In this document: one piece after another, positions 52,903 through 60,609 of the stretch | Layout: every line of letters begins with the position of its first letter | Position numbering within the stretch: position 1 is the first letter of the stretch | Source of the DNA: Dietzia aurantiaca | GTDB taxonomy: Bacteria > Actinomycetota > Actinomycetes > Mycobacteriales > Mycobacteriaceae | Direction of reading: 5' to 3' | NCBI RefSeq assembly: GCF_021033825.1 | Contig: NZ_JAIFXZ010000001.1 | Span: 186,001 to 250,000, forward strand | Length of the DNA stretch: 64,000 bases | Made by a program: the position numbers and the translations under genes | Notes under the pieces: generated by a model | Told to the model about the DNA's origin: nothing | Databases searched by the model: none | What the model saw: the letters and a program-made list of their open reading frames with translations, nothing else

Positions 52903-53930
52903 CGACGACGAGCTCGTGCTGCGCCCCGTCCGGCCCGCTCGGTCCGGAGAACGCGCAATCGCGACCTGAGAAGGGCCCGGATTCCGGAGCGGCGCCGGGG
53001 CCCGGGACCGTGGTTCCGGGGGCTGGTGCCGGGCGACCGCGTCGGCAGAAGGTGATTCCCGCGGGCTCGTTCCTGATGGGCGACCACCACGACGAGGGCT
53101 ACCCCGACGACGGCGAGTTGCCGTTGCACGAGGTGCGGCTGCGTTCGTTCCGGATGGACGAGACAGCGGTGACCAACGCGCAGTTCGCGACGTTCTGCAA
53201 GGACACCGGTTATGTGACCGAGTCCGAGCAGGTCGGTGTGTCGGCGGTGTTCCACCTCGCCGTGGACGCCGCCCCCGCCGACGTACTGCACCAGCTCGAC
53301 ACCACGCCCTGGTGGGTGGCGGTGCGGGGTGCGGACTGGCGGCACCCGGGCGGGCCGCGGAGTTCCATCACCGACCTACAGAACCACCCGGTGGTGCACG
53401 TGTCGTGGAACGACGCGTCGGCCTACTGTCAGTGGGCGTGCGCCCGGCTCCCGACCGAGGCCGAGTGGGAGTACGCGGCGAGGGGCGGGCTGCCGGCCGC
53501 CCGATTCCCGTGGGGTGACGAGCTCACGCCCCGGGGGCGATGGAACCTCAACGTGTGGCAGGGCCGGTTCCCCGCGCACAACTCCCTGGACGACGGGTAT
53601 CTCACGACCGCACCGGCCCGGACGTTCCGGCCGAACGCCTACGGCCTGCATCAGATGGTCGGCAACGTCTGGGAGTGGTGCGCGGACAGGTTCGATCCCG
53701 GGTGGTACGCCGTGTCCGGGGTCGACAACCCCCGCGGGCCCGGCCCTGAGGAGCTCTCGGAACTGGCCCCCGGCCGCGCTCCGGGCGGCGGGGACTGGCG
53801 GGTCATGCGGGGCGGGTCGTACCTCTGCCACGACTCCTACTGCTACCGCTACCGGGTCGCGGCGAGATCGTCCAACACGACCGACTCAGCCACCGCCAAC
53901 CTCGGGTTCCGGTGTGTCCGCGACCTCTGA
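52899..53930 (+). CDS. Formylglycine-generating enzyme (SUMF1/EgtB/PvdO family)
   Basis: The protein has 343 residues. It converts the sulfatase cysteine to formylglycine using copper and oxygen. The first 45 residues are disordered with a CC pair. The core has FLMGDHHDEGYPDDGELP, HPVVHVSWNDASAYCQWA, LPTEAEWEYAARGG, and WEWCADRF. The two active cysteines of true FGEs, Cys310 and Cys315, are present (GGSYLCHDSYCYRYR). It is coupled to the TetR gene. The gene overlaps the convergent TetR at 53886 by 45 bases. Confidence 0.93.
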   Translation: MTTTSSCCAPSGPLGPENAQSRPEKGPDSGAAPGPGTVVPGAGAGRPRRQKVIPAGSFLMGDHHDEGYPDDGELPLHEVRLRSFRMDETAVTNAQFATFCKDTGYVTESEQVGVSAVFHLAVDAAPADVLHQLDTTPWWVAVRGADWRHPGGPRSSITDLQNHPVVHVSWNDASAYCQWACARLPTEAEWEYAARGGLPAARFPWGDELTPRGRWNLNVWQGRFPAHNSLDDGYLTTAPARTFRPNAYGLHQMVGNVWEWCADRFDPGWYAVSGVDNPRGPGPEELSELAPGRAPGGGDWRVMRGGSYLCHDSYCYRYRVAARSSNTTDSATANLGFRCVRDL

Positions 53931-54590
53931 TCTCGGCTCGCCCATACCGACCCCGGCCCGAAGTGCGGCCTCCACCATGTCGTAGAGATGTGCCAACACG
54001 CTGTCGAAATGCGAGTTGACCACCGTGTTGTTCGCGTCCCGACGATCCTCGTACACCGCCAGTGACCCGGTGAACATCTGCGTGGCCAGGTCGATGCGTT
54101 CGAAGGCCGTGCGCCGGGGCAGGTGCGACAGTACGTCGATCAACCGCACCACAACGTCGTCGGTCGTGGTGCGCAGATTCACCTCCGGCACGGCCGGACC
54201 CATGACGGGTCCGACCCGCTGGAGGAAACGCGCGTAGTGGGTGGCCTCCGGCTGCGCACGCAGCAGGTCGACCATCGGGCCGAACAACACGTGCACGAGC
54301 GAGGTCAGATCGGTGCCGAGCCCCTGCTCGTCGACCTCGGCCAGCCGACGCTTGCGCTCGACGTCCAGGGCCACGAGCCGCCGGCGCAATATCTGGGTGA
54401 TCAATCCGTCCCGGCTGCCGAAGTGGTACTGGACGGCGGAATTGTTCCGGTGCCCCGCCATCGCCGCGACATCGCGCATCGAGACGTTGTCCAGTCCCCG
54501 CTCACCGATGAGCTTCTCGGCGACCTCGATCATGGCCGTCTTGGCGTCCTTGTTCTCGCCCTGGACGCCGGGCTCCACCGCATCCGGCAT
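53886..54590 (-). CDS. TetR family regulator linked to the peptide ABC importer
   Basis: The protein has about 234 residues; the ATG at 54590 is my choice though no good ribosome site is seen. The DNA-binding domain is clear (AMIEVAEKLIGERGLDNVSMRDVAAMAGHRNNSAVQYHFGSRDGLI). The C-terminal ligand domain is helical. It begins 17 bases after the stop of the ABC permease on the same strand, so it is probably co-transcribed with the importer and responds to its cargo. Its last 45 bases overlap the convergent formylglycine-generating enzyme gene. Confidence 0.82.
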   Translation of the reverse strand: MPDAVEPGVQGENKDAKTAMIEVAEKLIGERGLDNVSMRDVAAMAGHRNNSAVQYHFGSRDGLITQILRRRLVALDVERKRRLAEVDEQGLGTDLTSLVHVLFGPMVDLLRAQPEATHYARFLQRVGPVMGPAVPEVNLRTTTDDVVVRLIDVLSHLPRRTAFERIDLATQMFTGSLAVYEDRRDANNTVVNSHFDSVLAHLYDMVEAALRAGVGMGEPRSEVADTPEPEVGGG

Positions 54591-54606
54591 GTCACCGGCG
54601 ACGACG

Positions 54607-55521
54607 TCAGATCTTGGCTGCACCGGGACTCCACTTCCGTCCTGCGGCCTCACCCAGCTGGTTGAAGCTCAGTACGGTGAGGAACAGGACGACGGCCGGG
54701 ACGCCCACGAGGTAGGGGTACCGCTGGAAGTCGGCCTGGCCCGCGCTGATCATGTTGCCCCAGGTCGGCTCCGGCCTGGGGATACTCAGCCCGAGGTAGC
54801 TCAGCGACGCCTCGGCCACGATGAGCACCGCCACGAGCATGAAGCTGTAGGAGAAGATCGCCGGGAAGATGTTCGGCGCGACCTCGCGGAGCATGATCCG
54901 GATCTCGCCCGCACCGAGGGACCTCGCGGCGGTGACGAAGTCGCGCTTGGAGTAGGTCATGGCGTTGGCCCGCACGAGCCGCGCGAAGGACGGCACCACC
55001 ATGATCCCGAGCGCGATCGTGACGTTCGGCAACGTGGGGTTGAGCACGGTGACGATCGCGATGAGCAGGATGAGGGAGGGGAACGCCAGCAGTGTGTCGG
55101 TGAAGATCGACACCACGCGGTCGGTCCAGCCGCCGCGGTAGCCGGCCACCAGACCGAGGGCTCCGCCGATCAGGGCGCCGATCACCACGCCGCCGATGCC
55201 CACCACCAGCGACACGCGGGCGCCGTAGAGCAGTCCGCCCAGGACGTCCAGCCCCTGGGAGTCCGTGCCGAGGGGGTGGCCGGATCCCAGGTCCGGCGGG
55301 AGCATCGAGGCGGTCGTCAGCGCCAGGGACGGATCTCGCGCCTCGGCGAGCGGCAGGAAGTCAACGATCAGGGCACCCAAGACGATGATGACGGTCCAAC
55401 CCAGCGCCAGCCAGGTGCCGAGTCCGGAGACCCGGGGAAGTGTGCGGCGACGCCTGCCGGGTGTCACGGGGGCAACCGGGTCCACGGGCAGATCGGTGCG
55501 GGTCGAAGAGATGTCAGCCAC
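54607..55521 (-). CDS. ABC transporter permease (DppC/OppC type)
   Basis: The protein has 304 residues, with an N-terminal cytosolic part, a first span (GTWLALGWTVIIVLGALIVDFLP), then a BPD-type permease domain with five more spans and the EAA loop (TAARSLGAGEIRIMLREVAPN). HPLGTDSQGLDVLGGLLYG is typical of DppC. It overlaps the DppB-type gene by eight bases and works with it as the membrane channel of a peptide/nickel-class importer. Confidence 0.92.
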   Translation of the reverse strand: MADISSTRTDLPVDPVAPVTPGRRRRTLPRVSGLGTWLALGWTVIIVLGALIVDFLPLAEARDPSLALTTASMLPPDLGSGHPLGTDSQGLDVLGGLLYGARVSLVVGIGGVVIGALIGGALGLVAGYRGGWTDRVVSIFTDTLLAFPSLILLIAIVTVLNPTLPNVTIALGIMVVPSFARLVRANAMTYSKRDFVTAARSLGAGEIRIMLREVAPNIFPAIFSYSFMLVAVLIVAEASLSYLGLSIPRPEPTWGNMISAGQADFQRYPYLVGVPAVVLFLTVLSFNQLGEAAGRKWSPGAAKI

Positions 55522-56632
55522 GGCGGATCCTCGGGTCGATGAGTGCGTAGGTGATGTCCACGGCGGTGTTGACGAGGACGTAGAAGATGGCGATCACGAT
55601 CACCCCGCCCAGAACGACCGGGAGATTGTCGTTCTGGACCGCGTCGACGATCATGCTGCCCATCCCGGGCAGGTTGAACAAGCGCTCGACCACCACGGTG
55701 CCACCGATGAGCCGACCGAGGCTGATGCCGGCGAGCGTGACGATGGATACCGTCGACGGGCGCAGCGCCTCGGAGACCAGGACGTGCCCGGTGGGCATGC
55801 CCTTCGCCCGGGCGGAGAGCACGAAGTCCTGCTGCAGAGTCGAAATCATGTCCGTGCGCAGGACGCGAGTGAAGATCGCGACCTCCATGAGCGCCAGCGT
55901 CAGTGCCGGCAGGGCGATGCTGCGGAGATTGTCCCCGAGCCCCTCGGCGATGGGCACGAACCCCTGGCGGGGGAACTCCGGCAGCAGCAGCGCGATCAGC
56001 GCGAGCACGCCGCCCACCACGAGCCCACCGATGAGGGCACGCCCCCACATCACGCCGGGCGCGCCACGACCACCACGTTTGCCAATCGGCGACAGCGCCA
56101 CGGCCAGTCCGATGACCACCGCGGCCCCGAGGATGACCTGCTGCGCCAGCGAGTGGTTGAACACGAACAGGTAGATGAGCAGCAGGCCGGCCACGAAGCT
56201 CGGCACGGAGATGAACGCGAACGCGACGATCGAGGCGACCTGGTCGAAGATCCCGCCACGCCGGTAGGCGGACCAGACCGCGACCGGCACGGCGATCGCC
56301 AGCGACAGGATGATCGCGGTGAACGCGAGCTGCATCGTGACGGGCAGCGCGTTGCCGATCATCTCGCCCACGGACTGGTTGGGCGGGATGAGCGAGTTAC
56401 CGAGATCGCCTTGCACGATGTCGCCAGCCCAGTTGCCGAAGCGGGTGGAGACCGGATCGTCGAGACCGAGTTCCTCTCGCGCCAGCTGGTACTGCTCTTC
56501 GGTCGCGCCGGGACCGACGGCGGACGCCGCCGAGTCTCCCGGCACCGCCTCCATCAGGAAGAACGCGCCGATCGCGGCGAGTATGACGACGACGGCCGCG
56601 TGCAGAGCGCGTTCGCCAATGAACCTGAGCAC
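55514..56632 (-). CDS. ABC transporter permease (DppB/OppB type)
   Basis: The protein has 372 residues. The start RFIGERALHAAVVVILAAIGAFFLMEAVPGD is characteristic of DppB permeases, as is the EELGLDDPV stretch in the following periplasmic part. The EAA loop is SARAKGMPTGHVLVSEALRPS. A 60-residue insertion between spans (about 185-215, GKRGGRGAPGVMWG) makes it longer than the usual 310-340 residues. It is transcribed away from the two ATPase genes across a 200-base region with several inverted repeats. Confidence 0.92.
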   Translation of the reverse strand: MLRFIGERALHAAVVVILAAIGAFFLMEAVPGDSAASAVGPGATEEQYQLAREELGLDDPVSTRFGNWAGDIVQGDLGNSLIPPNQSVGEMIGNALPVTMQLAFTAIILSLAIAVPVAVWSAYRRGGIFDQVASIVAFAFISVPSFVAGLLLIYLFVFNHSLAQQVILGAAVVIGLAVALSPIGKRGGRGAPGVMWGRALIGGLVVGGVLALIALLLPEFPRQGFVPIAEGLGDNLRSIALPALTLALMEVAIFTRVLRTDMISTLQQDFVLSARAKGMPTGHVLVSEALRPSTVSIVTLAGISLGRLIGGTVVVERLFNLPGMGSMIVDAVQNDNLPVVLGGVIVIAIFYVLVNTAVDITYALIDPRIRRG

Positions 56633-56704
56633 GTGGGGGGACCCTCCATTTGAGACACCGCATGAGGCGGTCGCTTAATTTTCTTGACGTGGACACACTA
56701 AGCC

Positions 56705-56745
56705 GTGATACTCATCACAGCAAGACGGATTAAGTAGATGACTTA
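56705..56745. promoter_or_regulatory. Inverted repeats in the divergent ABC importer promoter region
   Basis: GTGAT-ACTC-ATCAC (56705-56718) and TAAGT-AGATG-ACTTA (56731-56745) lie between the leftward permease operon and the rightward ATPase/binding-protein operon. The region is A+T-rich compared with its surroundings. Either repeat could bind the TetR protein encoded at 53886. Confidence 0.45.
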
Positions 56746-56828
56746 GACCGGACCACGATCCTGAGGAGGCAGTCATCCCCGCAGCTTCATCGCGCCGGTC
56801 GGACACCCCGACCGGCGGCGCCGACCTG

Positions 56829-57845
56829 TTGTTGGAGGTCCGCGACCTACGCACTCACATCGACACCCCCGGGGGACGAATCACCCCGGTCGACGGCGTC
56901 GACATCTCACTGCGCCGCGGTGAGACCATCGGCATCGTCGGCGAGTCGGGCTCCGGCAAGTCGATGCTCGTCCGGTCGATCATGGGCATCGCCCCGACCA
57001 CCGCGCGGATCGATCCCGCCTCGACGGTGCGGTTCGACGGCCGCGACGTCCTGTCCCTCACCCAGCGTGAGTCGCAGAAGTTCTGGGGCCGGGAGATCGC
57101 CATGGTCTTCCAGGACCCGCTGACCTCACTCAATCCGATCCGCACGATCGGCCGGCAGATCACCGACCCGCTGCGCCACCATCTGGGGCTGAGCCGGCGG
57201 GAGGCGACCGACCGCGCCGTCGAGCTGCTCGAGCGGGTGCGCATCCCCTCCCCTCGTGTACGCATGAACGAGTACCCGCACCAGCTCTCGGGCGGAATGC
57301 GTCAGCGCGTCGGTATCGCGATCGCGCTGTCCTGCTCCCCCAAACTTCTCATCGCCGACGAGCCCACGACCGCCCTGGACGTCACCGTGCAGCACGAGAT
57401 CCTCGACCTGCTGCACGCCCTCCAGTCGGACGGGGACATGGCGATGATCCTGGTCAGCCACGACCTGGCGGTGGTCTCGCAACACACCGACCGGATCGGC
57501 GTGATGTACGCCGGCCATTTCCTCGAGGTGGGCGAGACCCGCGCCCTCCTGGACGAGCCCGCACACCCGTACACCGGGGCGCTGCTCAGCTCCATTCCGC
57601 GCCCCGACCTGCCGCCGCACACGCGGCTGACGGTGATCGAGGGCCGGCCCCCGAACCTCCGGGACATGCCGACCGGGTGTCGGTACGCCCCGCGGTGCAC
57701 CCGGGTACAGGACGACTGCCTGCAGGTCGATCCCCCGCTCGAGGACCTGAGGACCCCGGGAGCCCCCGGCTCCGATGTACACCGGGTCGCCTGCTTCCAC
57801 CCCACCATCCCCGCCCGGGCGAACATGAGTAGCGAGGCATCATGA
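56829..57845 (+). CDS. ABC transporter ATP-binding protein (DppD/OppD type)
   Basis: The protein has 338 residues from a TTG at 56829. Walker A GESGSGKSM, Q-loop VFQDPLTSLNP, signature LSGGMRQRVGIAIAL, Walker B LLIADEPTTALD, and the C-terminal oligopeptide-type cysteine motif (CRYAPRCTRVQDDC) are all present. The start is uncertain: a perfect GAGGAGG lies at 56763-56769, five bases before an in-frame ATC at 56775, and the frame is open from there, so initiation at a rare codon is possible. It overlaps the next ATPase by ATGA. Confidence 0.9.
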   Translation: MLEVRDLRTHIDTPGGRITPVDGVDISLRRGETIGIVGESGSGKSMLVRSIMGIAPTTARIDPASTVRFDGRDVLSLTQRESQKFWGREIAMVFQDPLTSLNPIRTIGRQITDPLRHHLGLSRREATDRAVELLERVRIPSPRVRMNEYPHQLSGGMRQRVGIAIALSCSPKLLIADEPTTALDVTVQHEILDLLHALQSDGDMAMILVSHDLAVVSQHTDRIGVMYAGHFLEVGETRALLDEPAHPYTGALLSSIPRPDLPPHTRLTVIEGRPPNLRDMPTGCRYAPRCTRVQDDCLQVDPPLEDLRTPGAPGSDVHRVACFHPTIPARANMSSEAS

Positions 57846-58876
57846 CCGGCATCCCCTCGAGCGTCGCGGACGAGTCGACCCCGGCCGGTGTCGGCCGGGC
57901 CGCGGACGTCAAGCTCGTCGTCGACGCCGTGACCGTCGAGTACCACACCCGCAAGGGCACGGTCCACGCCGTCTCGGACGTCTCCCTGGACGTCCCCCGC
58001 GGCTCGACACTCGCCCTGGTGGGCGAGTCCGGCTGCGGTAAGTCCAGCCTCGGACGCGCGATGCTCCAACTGCCCCGTCCCACCTCGGGCCGTGTGATGG
58101 TGGACGAGACCGACCTGTGCGATCTCTCGGGCGCCGCGCTCAAACACGCCCGGAAGATGATCCAGATGGTGTTCCAGGACCCCATTTCCTCGCTCAACCC
58201 GCGGCGCACGGTCCGGGACATCGTGGCCGAGGGACTGGAGATCCAGGGCGTGGGCAGCGGACGCGCCGAGATCCGTCAGCGGGTCGACGCGGCGCTGGAG
58301 GCCGTCGGGCTGGACCCCGCCCACGCCGGCGACCGCCGTCCCTCGGAGTTCTCGGGCGGCCAGTGCCAGCGCATCGCCCTGGCCCGCGCCCTAGTGCTCG
58401 AGCCCGAAGTGCTTGTGTGCGACGAGCCGGTCTCCGCGCTCGACGTGTCCGTGCAGGCGCAAATCCTGAACCTGCTCGAGGACATGAAGGAGCGTTACCG
58501 CCTGACGATGGTGTTCATCTCCCATGACCTGTCGGTGGTGCACAACATCGCCGACCAGGTGGCGGTGATGTATCTCGGCCAGGTGTGCGAGGTCGCCGAC
58601 ACGGAGGCGCTCTACGGCGCCCCTGCGCATCCGTACACGATGCTGCTCATCTCGTCCGCCCCCACGCTCGGTGGCACCCTCGCCGATTCCCTGGGCGAGG
58701 CGCCCATCGCGGCCACGAGCTCCGAGCTGCCGTCCCCGCTCAATCCCCCGTCCGGCTGCAGATTCCGGACCCGGTGCCCCCGGGCCACCGAGATCTGCGC
58801 GACCGAACGCCCACAACTGATCGACATCGCACCCGGCCACAAGGTCGCGTGTCACCACCCTCTCGAGGAGAACTGA
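57842..58876 (+). CDS. ABC transporter ATP-binding protein (DppF/OppF type)
   Basis: The protein has 344 residues. Walker A GESGCGKSS, VFQDPISSLNPRRTV, signature FSGGQCQRIALARAL, Walker B VLVCDEPVSALD, the H-loop ISHD, and the end motif CRFRTRCPRATEIC are complete. It pairs with the preceding ATPase as the two motor subunits of the importer. The stop is directly followed by the binding-protein ATG (TGAATG). Confidence 0.93.
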   Translation: MTGIPSSVADESTPAGVGRAADVKLVVDAVTVEYHTRKGTVHAVSDVSLDVPRGSTLALVGESGCGKSSLGRAMLQLPRPTSGRVMVDETDLCDLSGAALKHARKMIQMVFQDPISSLNPRRTVRDIVAEGLEIQGVGSGRAEIRQRVDAALEAVGLDPAHAGDRRPSEFSGGQCQRIALARALVLEPEVLVCDEPVSALDVSVQAQILNLLEDMKERYRLTMVFISHDLSVVHNIADQVAVMYLGQVCEVADTEALYGAPAHPYTMLLISSAPTLGGTLADSLGEAPIAATSSELPSPLNPPSGCRFRTRCPRATEICATERPQLIDIAPGHKVACHHPLEEN

Positions 58877-60481
58877 ATGAAGCGCACTACCGGCGCCTTC
58901 GCCGTGCTGGCCGCGGCGACGCTGACCCTGACCGCCTGCGGAGGGGGGCCTGACGACTCCTCGAGCGCCTCGGGCGGCGGGGGACTCACCCCGGCCGAGT
59001 CCGGCCGGTGCACCGAGGACCAGGTCGGCGGCACCATCACCATGGGTGAGTACGTCATGCTGCCCACCTTCATGCCCGGTCAGGGCCAGTACGGGATCCG
59101 CGGCGGCGCCGAGTCCGCCGCCATCTACGACCGTCTCATGCGTTGGAACCCGGAGGCCGAGGAGTTCGAGCCCAAGCTCGCCGAATCGCTGGAGTCCAAC
59201 GACGACAACACGGTCTGGACCCTGAAGCTGCGCGAGGGCGTGAACTTCTCCAACGGCGATCCCGTCACCGCCGAGGACGTCGCGTTCACCATCGGCCTGC
59301 ACCAGGACCCGGCCACCCGTTCGGTCGTGATGACCGACGCCATGCAGATCGAGGAGGCCGTGGCGGTCGACGAGCAGACTGTCGAGTTCACCCTGGCCGA
59401 GCCGTGGGCCGGCTTCCCGGTACTGCTGTCCGGTGCCGCCGGCGAGGTCATCCCCCAGGCGGCTTTCGAGGCGTCTACCCCGGAGGAGTGGGCGCGCAAC
59501 CCGATCGGCGCCGGCGCGTTCGTCATGGACTCCTACACCCCTGATCAGAACGTCGTCCTGCAGCCCAACCCGGACTACTACGGCGGCCCGGTCTGCCCGA
59601 CCCTGGAGTTCATCCGCATCCCCGGCTCCCAGGGCACCATCGACGCCTTCCAGACCGGTGAGCTGCAGGTCGGCGTGCTGCGTGGCGCCAAGTTCGTCAC
59701 CGAGGCCCAGGACTCCGAGTTCCAGGGCTTCGAGGAGATCATCAGCTCCGGTTCCGTGATCAACATGAACTCCGGCAACGCCGGCTACGACGGTGTCCTC
59801 ACCGACGAGCGTGCGCGCCGGGCCGTGGGTCACGCCATGGACCGCGACCTGTGGGACCAGCGTCTCGCCGGTGGCGCGGGCCAGCCGACCTCCGCACTCG
59901 TGGCCGAGTCCTCGCGGCTCTACGACAACCAGGAGGGCCCGAAGTACGACGCGGAGGAGGCAAAGCGTCTGGTGGACGAGGTCAAGGCCGAGAACCCCGA
60001 CTGGGACGGCTCGCTCGAGCTGCTCATCTCCGACGGCCCGGAGAACGTCGAGGCAGGCGTCGTCGCCAAGGCGATGCTCGACGCCGCCGGATTCGACGTC
60101 AGCATCGTCAATGCCCCGGTCTCCCAGGTCACCGCGCGCCAGTTCACCGGTGACTACGAGATCGTGATCGGCGGCCTGGCGCCGTCCGATGCGGACCTGG
60201 CCTCGACGTTCGCCGCCGCGATGACTCCCGGCGGGGCGACCAACCTCACCGGGATCGACGATCCGGAGCTGACCGCCGCTCTCACCGAGTTCAAGGCCGC
60301 CGCGGACGTGGACTCGCAGAAGGAGGCCCTCAACCGGGTCCAGGAGGTCTACAACCGGGTCCAGCCCTTCGCCGTGATGGCGAACGCGGAGCAGTACGTG
60401 ATCGTCGACGAGTCGGTCAAGGGCATCGTGCCCACGCTGTCCTCGGTCATGCTCTTCGACGGAGCCTACGTCGAGGAGTGA
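58877..60481 (+). CDS. Extracellular solute-binding lipoprotein, family 5, copy 1
   Basis: The protein has 534 residues. The lipobox LTLTAC with Cys21 anchors it outside the membrane. It is a family 5 (peptide/nickel) binding protein: EPKLAESLESNDDNTVWTLK, the LREGVNFSNGDPVTAEDV signature, and a C-terminal PFAVMANAEQYVIV. It delivers ligand to the adjacent DppBCDF-type transporter. The ATG touches the stop of the upstream ATPase, with GAGGAGA before it. Copy 2 follows after 128 bases. The ligand is not predictable. Confidence 0.93.
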   Translation: MKRTTGAFAVLAAATLTLTACGGGPDDSSSASGGGGLTPAESGRCTEDQVGGTITMGEYVMLPTFMPGQGQYGIRGGAESAAIYDRLMRWNPEAEEFEPKLAESLESNDDNTVWTLKLREGVNFSNGDPVTAEDVAFTIGLHQDPATRSVVMTDAMQIEEAVAVDEQTVEFTLAEPWAGFPVLLSGAAGEVIPQAAFEASTPEEWARNPIGAGAFVMDSYTPDQNVVLQPNPDYYGGPVCPTLEFIRIPGSQGTIDAFQTGELQVGVLRGAKFVTEAQDSEFQGFEEIISSGSVINMNSGNAGYDGVLTDERARRAVGHAMDRDLWDQRLAGGAGQPTSALVAESSRLYDNQEGPKYDAEEAKRLVDEVKAENPDWDGSLELLISDGPENVEAGVVAKAMLDAAGFDVSIVNAPVSQVTARQFTGDYEIVIGGLAPSDADLASTFAAAMTPGGATNLTGIDDPELTAALTEFKAAADVDSQKEALNRVQEVYNRVQPFAVMANAEQYVIVDESVKGIVPTLSSVMLFDGAYVEE

Positions 60482-60532
60482 TCCCCGTCGGCCCCTGAGC
60501 GGGCCGCGTATCACCAGTACCACCGCAGAACC

Positions 60533-60575
60533 GGGCCCCGGGTCATCCGCCCACCGGCGGGACGACCCGGGGCCC
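60533..60575 (+). terminator. Intergenic hairpin between the two binding-protein genes
   Basis: A perfect 12-bp stem GGGCCCCGGGTC/GACCCGGGGCCC with an inner CCGCC/GGCGG helix follows the copy 1 stop. Such elements after binding-protein genes act as partial terminators or protect the upstream mRNA, raising binding-protein levels relative to other genes. Confidence 0.7.
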
Positions 60576-60609
60576 GCTCATATGCCTTCACCCCACCACA
60601 GGAGAATTC

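Noticed and set aside
55265-56653. 462-codon plus-strand frame over the permease genes
   Set aside because: It is composed almost wholly of His/Asp/Arg/Gln, the mirror of membrane-protein codons.
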